From NCBI GenBank assembly GCA_964360145.1, contig CAYHWW010000112.1, positions 1 through 11,063 of the forward strand: a DNA stretch of 11,063 bases, read 5' to 3'. The notes under the pieces were generated by a model. It was not told where the DNA came from. It made no database searches and saw only the letters and a program-made list of their open reading frames with translations. This DNA is from CAYHWW01 sp964360145. GTDB taxonomy: Bacteria; Bdellovibrionota; UBA1018; CAYHWW01. Both the position numbers and the translations under genes were made by a program. Within the stretch, counting starts at the first letter, position 1. Each line of letters begins with the position of its first letter. Below are positions 5,956-11,063 of the stretch, piece by piece.

Positions 5956-6081
5956 ATTCGTCGGATATGTTCGAAATGCGTAACCCCCGAAACTATTAAC
6001 TGTTTTTGTTTATATGTGCGGGAGCTAGGGACATTCTGCCTCTGACCGGTGCGTCTTGGCTCTAGACCCCTGTCAACTTGT

Positions 6082-6108
6082 TTGACGGAAATGGGGGGGT
6101 CGGATAAC
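6082..6108 (+). promoter_or_regulatory. Weak sigma-70-like promoter candidate directly before kdsC
   Basis: TTGACG (6082-6087) and GATAAC (6103-6108) resemble -35 and -10 boxes but are separated by only 15 bases. Initiation would fall at about 6114-6117, on the kdsC start itself, giving a leaderless or near-leaderless transcript. That would fit the missing Shine-Dalgarno before kdsC. The -35 box is also part of a GTCAA/TTGAC inverted repeat (6072-6086). The spacing is poor, so confidence is low. The divergent intergenic region 5873-6116 otherwise holds only the sigma-54-like site. Confidence 0.3.
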
Positions 6109-6116
6109 TTTGAGTG

Positions 6117-6653
6117 ATGGACGTCCCCTATGACTTCATCGATCCCCGCAAACAGCGGGTGACCAAGGAAATCGAGCAGTTAGCCTCTACAATCAAAATG
6201 CTCATCCTCGATGTGGATGGAGTGCTCACGGACGGGCGTATTTGGTGGGTGGAGGGCACGGGCTGGACCCGCTCTTTCCACGTGCGGGATGGCTACGGCA
6301 TGAAACTACTGATGAAAGACGGCATCGAGATTGCTCTCATCAGTGGTGGCGACTCCGCCTCTGTCCGTGAGCGTGCGAAATTCCTTGGCATTAATCACGT
6401 GCACCTCGGTGATGAGAATAAAATCGTTGCCCTGGGCAAGGTCCTCTCCGATACCGGCATCAAGGCCGAGGAGTGCGCCTTCATGGGTGACGATCTTTTT
6501 GATATCCCGGTCCTGCGGAAGGTGGGGTTCTCCGTCACGGTGCCCGGTGCCGTGCCTGAAGTGAAAGACGTGGTGCATTTCATCACTCAAATGCCCGGAG
6601 GCATGGGCGCGGTGCGGGAAGTTTGCGATCTGATCCGCAGATCCAAGGCGTAG
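6117..6653 (+). CDS. kdsC: 3-deoxy-D-manno-octulosonate 8-phosphate phosphatase
   Basis: The 178-residue product is KdsC, a cap-less HAD-family phosphatase that dephosphorylates Kdo-8-phosphate to Kdo in the cytosol. Visible motifs are HAD motif I LILDVDGVLTDG (nucleophile D32, acid/base D34), the substrate segment HVRDGYGMKLL, motif II around ISGGDS, the lysine K102 of motif III (ENK), and motif IV GDDLFD (D125, D126). The C-terminal end GGMGAVREVCDLI matches the tail that closes over the neighbouring active site in the tetramer. Motif II has ISGGDS where many KdsC proteins have TGR, a mild departure. I use ATG 6117 and not the overlapping GTG 6114. Neither has a clear ribosome binding site. 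lptC starts 5 bp after the stop, as in the conserved kdsC-lptC-lptA-lptB-rpoN order. Confidence 0.95.
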   Translation: MDVPYDFIDPRKQRVTKEIEQLASTIKMLILDVDGVLTDGRIWWVEGTGWTRSFHVRDGYGMKLLMKDGIEIALISGGDSASVRERAKFLGINHVHLGDENKIVALGKVLSDTGIKAEECAFMGDDLFDIPVLRKVGFSVTVPGAVPEVKDVVHFITQMPGGMGAVREVCDLIRRSKA

Positions 6654-6658
6654 TGTCC

Positions 6659-7759
6659 ATGAGAAGAGCGCTTAAGATCCGGCCTCGGCTGGCGTTGGCA
6701 GTGGCCGTGGCCGCCCTCGTCCTCTTCGAGGTCCTCCTCCTCAAACCTTCCTCCCTGGACATCAATGAGGGCGCGACGAAGAAGACTCTCTTCAAGGATC
6801 TCTCCCAAATGGTGCAGGCCCAGATGAAGGATGATGAGGTCCGCTACACGATTCAGGGTTTCCACTACACTTCCGTGGAGGGGCAGGTCAAACAGTGGGA
6901 GATGAACTCTGATACGGCCCTGCTCTACGAGAACTCAAAGAAAGTGGTCGCCAACAACGCCCGAATCAAAATGTTCGATGTGAATGGGCAGATCACTTAC
7001 ATCGAGGGAAAAGAAGCCCACTACCGCATGGGTTCCAAGGATTTTGAGCTCTACAAAGACGTGAAGGTCACGTTTCCTGATGGATTTTGGCTGAAGACGG
7101 AGCAGGCTAGTTACACCGCTGTCTCTCAGGTCGTGTCCTCTCGTGAAGACTTCCATGGCGAGACGCGGAAAACCAAAACGGAGTGGCTCCAAGTGTGGGG
7201 ACATGGTTTCACCGCCCCCCGTAAAGATCCCCACATCCACATCCTTGCGGATACTCGCGCTAAAATCCATCGCTTCCTGGCCAAGGAAGTCCATGAGGTG
7301 AAATCAGATCTGGGCGACATCGATCGCTTCACCAAGGTGGCGATCTTCACCATGAATCAGACAACGGAGAAGGTGGACAGCAATATTGGCACTTTGAATG
7401 TGGTATCCCGGCGCCAGGAGGCTTTTTACGATGGCGGCAGCCACCAATTCAACGCCATGACGGCCCTCCAGGATGTGGTCATCAAGGAGACCGACCCCGT
7501 CAAACTGAAAGAGGGCATCAAATATGCTACATCTCAGAGAGCTGACTTTGTGAATAGTGATGATAGGATACTGCTCACGGGGTTTCCTTCCGTGTACCAG
7601 GATGACGATGCGCTCACCGGTGAGCTCATCACGATTTATCGCAGCAAAAACCTCGTTGAGGTGAATCAGGCAAATGGATACCACGTCCCCAAATTCAAAG
7701 CCCCACAGAAAGCCCAGCAGGAAACTGGAGGCCAGGAACCTGCTGAAGCGCTTCGGTGA
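6659..7759 (+). CDS. lptC: LptC-like LPS transport protein with C-terminal LptA/OstA-like domain
   Basis: The start is ATG 6659, 5 bp after kdsC, with AAGG ten bases upstream. The product has 366 residues, about twice the E. coli LptC (191). After a short basic N-terminus there is one transmembrane helix (about 10-28), as in LptC, anchoring it in the inner membrane with a periplasmic beta-jellyroll. Residues about 60-190 show LptC-type repeats (an FHYTSVEGQVKQW strand, YIEGKEAHYR, LYKDVKVTFPDGFWLKTEQASY). Around residues 285-345 an LptA/OstA-type segment appears (SQRADFV ... RILLTGFPSVYQDDDALTGE ... ITIYRSKNLVEV). It binds LPS and passes it from LptBFG toward the outer membrane. No separate lptA follows and lptB begins inside this gene, so the LptA step may be built into this protein. 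LptC identity is well supported. The fusion reading is from pattern recognition. Confidence 0.87.
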   Translation: MRRALKIRPRLALAVAVAALVLFEVLLLKPSSLDINEGATKKTLFKDLSQMVQAQMKDDEVRYTIQGFHYTSVEGQVKQWEMNSDTALLYENSKKVVANNARIKMFDVNGQITYIEGKEAHYRMGSKDFELYKDVKVTFPDGFWLKTEQASYTAVSQVVSSREDFHGETRKTKTEWLQVWGHGFTAPRKDPHIHILADTRAKIHRFLAKEVHEVKSDLGDIDRFTKVAIFTMNQTTEKVDSNIGTLNVVSRRQEAFYDGGSHQFNAMTALQDVVIKETDPVKLKEGIKYATSQRADFVNSDDRILLTGFPSVYQDDDALTGELITIYRSKNLVEVNQANGYHVPKFKAPQKAQQETGGQEPAEALR

Positions 7760-8438
7760 CCGCACTGTCGTGAAGGACGTGAGCTTTTCCATCACGTCGG
7801 GTCAGATCGTGGGTTTGCTGGGGCCCAATGGCGCGGGTAAAACCACGTCCTTCTACATGGTCGTGGGGTTGGTGCGGCCTGACGGCGGCAAAGTGCTGCT
7901 GGATGACAAGGAGCTCACCAAGGAGCCCATGCATCAGCGGGCCATGATGGGGGTGGGCTATTTGCCCCAAGAACCCAGTATCTTCCGTCGGATGTCCGTG
8001 GAGGAAAACCTGCTTGCGGTGCTTGAAAACACGGATCTCACCCGTGCTCAGCGCAACGAGAAGCTCTCCAACCTCCTGGATGACTTCAACATTCGCCATG
8101 TCGCTGGGCAGAAAGCCTTCACGCTTTCCGGCGGTGAGCGTCGGCGGCTGGAGGTCGCTCGCGCATTGGCGCTGGATCCTTCTTTCCTACTGCTTGACGA
8201 GCCCTTCGCCGGCGTCGACCCTTTGGCTGTCGCGGATATCCAGAGCATTATCCGCAAGTTGAAAGACCGGGGACTAGGCATTTTGATCACTGATCACAAC
8301 GTGCGTGAGACACTGGGCATTTGCGATTTGGGCTACATCCTGTCGGATGGTATGATTCTGGAATATGGCACGCCGGATCATATCGCAAGCAGTCCTCGTG
8401 CCAGAGAAGCTTACCTGGGCGAAAATTTCCGTCTGTAA
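7674..8438 (+). CDS. lptB: LPS export ABC transporter ATP-binding protein
   Basis: The 254-residue cytosolic ATPase drives LPS extraction by LptBFGC. It carries Walker A GPNGAGKT (50-57), the Q-loop Q99 within YLPQEPSIFRR, signature LSGGE (151-155), Walker B ending in D175-E176 (LLLDEPFAGVDP), and H-loop H208 in LITDHNVRE. The C-terminal YLGENFRL matches the LptB ending. Compared with E. coli LptB it has about 15 extra N-terminal residues. The start at ATG 7674 overlaps lptC by 86 bp. It is supported by GAGGTG ten bases upstream, and no later in-frame ATG/GTG/TTG precedes the conserved core. Such an overlap couples translation with lptC. LptF and LptG are not in the window. rpoN begins 28 bp downstream. 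Confidence 0.97.
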   Translation: MDTTSPNSKPHRKPSRKLEARNLLKRFGDRTVVKDVSFSITSGQIVGLLGPNGAGKTTSFYMVVGLVRPDGGKVLLDDKELTKEPMHQRAMMGVGYLPQEPSIFRRMSVEENLLAVLENTDLTRAQRNEKLSNLLDDFNIRHVAGQKAFTLSGGERRRLEVARALALDPSFLLLDEPFAGVDPLAVADIQSIIRKLKDRGLGILITDHNVRETLGICDLGYILSDGMILEYGTPDHIASSPRAREAYLGENFRL

Positions 8439-8466
8439 CGTCGAACGAGGGGTTTGATTCCACGCT

Positions 8467-9978
8467 ATGGCCCTTGAGATTAAGCAGTCATTAAAGCTCA
8501 GTCAGCAATTGGTGATGACGCCTCAGTTGCAGCAGGCCATCAAGTTGTTGCAGCTGAATCGCCTGGAGCTTGCTGACGTCATCACTCAGGAGCTCATGGA
8601 AAACCCCATGCTCGAAGAGGTGGCGGAAACAATCGAGAACCCCGAGGGGTTGCCAGAGAACGCCAGCGACCAGGAACGGGACCAGGTGGCTAATGAAAAT
8701 GAATCCGTGGCCGAGCCCACTCAAGAGGCCACGGGCCAAGAAGAAACCCAGAATAAAGAAGAATTCAACTGGGAGTCCTACATTGACGAGGTGAATAACC
8801 AGAAGACCCTGCCTTCGACCAGGGTTTCCGGCGAAGATCTCCCCACCTTCGAGAATATTCTTACCCGCTCCACCTCATTGCAAGAGCATCTCTTGTGGCA
8901 GCTCAACATGAGCACCCTCACGGACGACGAGAAGAAGCTGGGCATCGAGATCATTGGTAACCTGAACGACGATGGCTACCTGGCCGCGGATCTCGCGGAG
9001 CTTGCCTGCAATACGAGCATCCAGTTCGAGGACGCCGAAGAGATCCTGAAGATCATGCAGAACTTCGATCCCGTGGGGGTGGCTGCCCGTTCCGTGAAGG
9101 AATGCCTCATGGTGCAGGCTCGCTTCATGAAACCCCGGGATGAGCTGGTGGAAGCGGTCATCGAGCATCATTTAGGTGACCTCGAGAAACGCAACTACCA
9201 TGTGATCTGCAAGGCTCTTGACGCCGACATTCCCGACATCGTGGGGTGCACCCAGATCATCCAGCAGTTCGAGCCCAAGCCCGGTCGCCTCTTCACTGAA
9301 CCCGACAATACCCAGTACATTACCCCGGACATCTACGTCGTGAAGAACGCCAATGGCGAGTACATCATAACCTTGAATGATGATGGCCTGCCCAAGTTGC
9401 GCATCTCCAACTACTACAGGAGCGTGCTGGCTAGCGCTTCCACTCAGGCGAAAGAGGGCGGCAAGAATTCCAAGGGCGCCGTGACGAAAGATTACATCCA
9501 AGACAAGCTGCGGGCGGCGGTGTGGCTCATCCGCTCCATTCACAATCGGCAGAAGACGATCTTCAAGGTCACTGAAAGCATCGTGAAGTACCAGAGGGAG
9601 TTCTTTGAGAAGGGCGTGAACTTCCTGAAGCCCCTCATCCTGAAAGACGTGGCTAACGACATCGGCATGCACGAGTCAACAGTGAGTCGCGTGACCACGA
9701 ATAAGTATGTGCACACCCCCATGGGGATCTTCGAGCTGAAATATTTTTTCAACTCGGGCATCTCTTCCGGCGATGGCTCCGGGGATGTGGCCTCCGAGGC
9801 GGTGAAAGACAAGATCCGTGTGCTCTGCTCCAAAGAGGACCTGCGCAAGCCCCTCTCCGACCAGCGCATCGTGGAACTCCTGAAATCCGAGAACATCGAT
9901 ATCGCGCGGCGCACGGTTGCCAAGTACCGCGACATGTTGGGAATCCTCTCGTCATCAAAGCGCAAGAAACCATTTTGA
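8467..9978 (+). CDS. rpoN: RNA polymerase sigma-54 factor
   Basis: The 503-residue protein is sigma-54. Region I (1-50) has the Gln/Leu-rich activator-interacting sequence SLKLSQQLVMTPQLQQAIKL. An acidic, Gln/Glu-rich linker follows (about 55-110). The core-binding domain spans roughly 115-320 and the DNA-binding part has a helix-turn-helix near 396-412 (GMHESTVSRVTTNKYV). The RpoN box ARRTVAKYR is at 480-488. It binds -24/-12 promoters and needs AAA+ activators for open complex formation. Length is in the family range, with a slightly long linker. The ATG at 8467 begins the conserved MALEIKQSLKL start. GAGGGG lies 14 bases upstream, a wide spacing. It follows lptB by 28 bp, as in many proteobacteria, and rimK starts 34 bp after it. 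Confidence 0.98.
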   Translation: MALEIKQSLKLSQQLVMTPQLQQAIKLLQLNRLELADVITQELMENPMLEEVAETIENPEGLPENASDQERDQVANENESVAEPTQEATGQEETQNKEEFNWESYIDEVNNQKTLPSTRVSGEDLPTFENILTRSTSLQEHLLWQLNMSTLTDDEKKLGIEIIGNLNDDGYLAADLAELACNTSIQFEDAEEILKIMQNFDPVGVAARSVKECLMVQARFMKPRDELVEAVIEHHLGDLEKRNYHVICKALDADIPDIVGCTQIIQQFEPKPGRLFTEPDNTQYITPDIYVVKNANGEYIITLNDDGLPKLRISNYYRSVLASASTQAKEGGKNSKGAVTKDYIQDKLRAAVWLIRSIHNRQKTIFKVTESIVKYQREFFEKGVNFLKPLILKDVANDIGMHESTVSRVTTNKYVHTPMGIFELKYFFNSGISSGDGSGDVASEAVKDKIRVLCSKEDLRKPLSDQRIVELLKSENIDIARRTVAKYRDMLGILSSSKRKKPF

Positions 9979-10012
9979 TGAAAGCGCTGCTGCTTTTCTT
10001 GGCGGTCTACCG

Positions 10013-10900
10013 ATGAAGCTGGGCATCCTCTCCCGGAATAAGAACCTTCACTCCATCCGCAGGCTCTTGAAAGAGGCCAAGGCCCTGCGGGTGCAGCCCT
10101 TCGTCATGGACCCCCTGGAGTGCAGCGTGGTGGTGGGCGGTGCGGCGCCCGGGTTGTATTTGGGTGAGAAGCCCGTGCCTGTTTGTGACGTGGTTCTCCC
10201 CCGCATTGGCGCATCGGTCACGGATTACGGCCTTGCCGTGGTCACTCAGTTCGAGGCCATGGGCGTGAAGGTCATCAACGGCAGCGTGGCCATTGCCCAG
10301 TCCCGCGACAAGTTGCGGGCCATGCAAGTTCTGGCGCGCAAGAACATCGATGTGCCAGCCACCGTGCTCATCCGCAATGGGCGAGGCTTGAAGACAGCCC
10401 TGCGTCAGGTGCAGGGCACGCCAGCGGTTTTGAAAGTCATCCAAGGCACCCAGGGCGTGGGCGTCATGATCGTGGAGAGCGTCAACTCAGCCCAGTCCGT
10501 CATGGAAACCTTGTGGAACATCGGCCAAGACGTGCTGGTGCAGCAGTATGTGGCGGAGAGTGCCGGCAGGGACATCCGTGCCTTCGTCATCGGCGACAAG
10601 GTGGTGGCGGCCATGCGGCGCCAGGCTCGTGAAGGGGAGTTCCGCAGCAACATTCACCGGGGTGGCGAGGGCGTGCTCATCGAGCTCAAAGATTCTTACA
10701 AGCGCGCCGCGATCAACGCCGCGAAGGCGTTGGGCTTGGGCGTAGCGGGCGTGGATCTGCTGGAGTCGCTTTCCGGGCCCATGGTCATCGAGGTGAACTC
10801 TTCGCCAGGCTTCGAGGGCATAGAGCAAGCCACGGGGCTCAACATCGCCCGCATGATCGTGAAATACGCGCAAGGCCTACACAAAGGCCGCCGACGCTAG
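10013..10900 (+). CDS. rimK: Ribosomal protein S6--L-glutamate ligase (RimK family)
   Basis: The 295-residue product resembles E. coli RimK over the whole length. This is an ATP-grasp ligase that adds glutamate residues to the C-terminus of ribosomal protein S6 (and makes poly-glutamate in vitro). The N-terminal domain (1-95) begins MKLGILSRNKNL and contains VVLPRIGASVTDYG. The ATP-grasp fold (about 97-285) includes QSRDKLRAMQVLARK, VIQGTQGVGV, DIRAFVIGDKVVAAM, FRSNIHRGGEG and the metal-binding EVNSSPGFEGIEQATG. The start ATG 10013 matches the family start. An upstream extension to 9917 overlaps rpoN and adds unrelated residues. A weak GGCGG lies about 8 bases upstream. Its stop abuts the palindromic repeat at 10900-11030. 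Some family members ligate glutamate to other substrates, so the exact target is uncertain. Confidence 0.92.
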   Translation: MKLGILSRNKNLHSIRRLLKEAKALRVQPFVMDPLECSVVVGGAAPGLYLGEKPVPVCDVVLPRIGASVTDYGLAVVTQFEAMGVKVINGSVAIAQSRDKLRAMQVLARKNIDVPATVLIRNGRGLKTALRQVQGTPAVLKVIQGTQGVGVMIVESVNSAQSVMETLWNIGQDVLVQQYVAESAGRDIRAFVIGDKVVAAMRRQAREGEFRSNIHRGGEGVLIELKDSYKRAAINAAKALGLGVAGVDLLESLSGPMVIEVNSSPGFEGIEQATGLNIARMIVKYAQGLHKGRRR

Positions 10901-11030
10901 AGTAGGCTCGGTCTTTTCCCGCCTGGCTTCGTTGTCGTTCGTCGCCCGCTCCACGCGGCGTGCAGGAGCACGCCTTGGTCGCCGGGCTCCTCCTCCGCCT
11001 CGCCATGCGGGAAAATACCTTCGCCTACTC
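10900..11030 (+). repeat. Complete 131-bp palindromic repeat (MITE-like or long-hairpin element)
   Basis: The ends are imperfect terminal inverted repeats: GAGTAGGC, TTTTCCCGC and TGGC (10900-10927) mirror GCCA, GCGGGAAAA and GCCTACTC (11002-11030), with a few mismatches. Inside, GCCCG (10934-10938) faces CGGGC (10983-10987), and GGCGTGC (10957-10963) pairs with GCACGCC (10968-10974) around the loop AGGA. The whole can fold as a long imperfect hairpin. Bases 10903-10981 match the left copy (1-78) in inverted orientation. It begins on the last base of the rimK stop codon and has no coding capacity or evident target duplication. It may act as a transcription end for rimK, but no U-tract follows the stem. 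Confidence 0.85.
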
Positions 11031-11063
11031 AGAAATTTGGTTGAGGATCCACGCTAAAACAGA

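Noticed and set aside
9172..9672. Long - strand open frame inside rpoN (also 8875-9171)
   Set aside because: It is antisense to the conserved sigma-54 core and is explained by codon bias in a GC-rich gene.
9917..10012. 32-residue N-terminal extension of rimK
   Set aside because: It overlaps rpoN by 62 bases and has no similarity to RimK. The ATG at 10013 matches the family start.

Overview
The window carries a block of lipopolysaccharide (Kdo and Lpt) genes from a diderm, Gram-negative bacterium: kdsB, pyrG, kdsA, kdsC, a long lptC, lptB, rpoN and rimK, all on the + strand. The genes are GC-rich. The gene order, the GC-rich genes, a Cys-rich glycine-rich lipoprotein and the type of transposase suggest a Bdellovibrionota or former deltaproteobacterial lineage. 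That placement is inference and is only moderately secure.

Layout. Bases 1-78 are one arm of a dispersed palindromic repeat, immediately upstream of kdsB. kdsB and pyrG (108-2533) form a tight pair. A gene for a REP-associated tyrosine transposase (RAYT-like) sits at 2655-3485. It is bracketed by two related hairpins of about 73 bp in direct orientation, one over the end of pyrG and one over its own stop codon. kdsA follows at 3595-4416. A two-gene module lies 26 bp downstream: a 60-residue helical protein whose stop overlaps the GTG start of a minimal nucleotidyltransferase. A convergent intergenic region with three hairpins and a GAGTT repeat separates this module from a lipoprotein gene on the - strand (5360-5872), which is preceded by a good sigma-54-type promoter match. 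The divergent intergenic region at 5873-6116 leads into kdsC, lptC, lptB, rpoN and rimK (6117-10900), a compact run of overlapping or closely spaced genes. A complete 131-bp palindromic repeat (10900-11030) follows directly on the rimK stop codon. Its central part is the inverted copy of bases 1-78 with 77 of 79 positions matching, so the whole locus is bracketed by an inverted repeat.

How the genes fit together. KdsA makes Kdo-8-phosphate, KdsC removes the phosphate and KdsB activates Kdo with CTP, which PyrG supplies. LptB powers LPS export and LptC is its periplasmic partner. LptC here is about twice the usual length and ends in an LptA/OstA-like segment, while no separate lptA lies between lptC and lptB. 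RpoN and RimK are a sigma factor and a ribosomal-protein-S6 modification ligase. KdsD (arabinose-5-phosphate isomerase), which starts the Kdo pathway, is not in the window. The kdsA-kdsC gap is instead filled by the accessory module and the lipoprotein.

Most notable: the transposase with its own flanking hairpins, the dispersed long-hairpin repeat in inverted orientation, the LptC-LptA-like fusion, and the small-protein/nucleotidyltransferase pair. No tRNA, rRNA or CRISPR array was seen. The last 33 bases (11031-11063) hold nothing I can identify.
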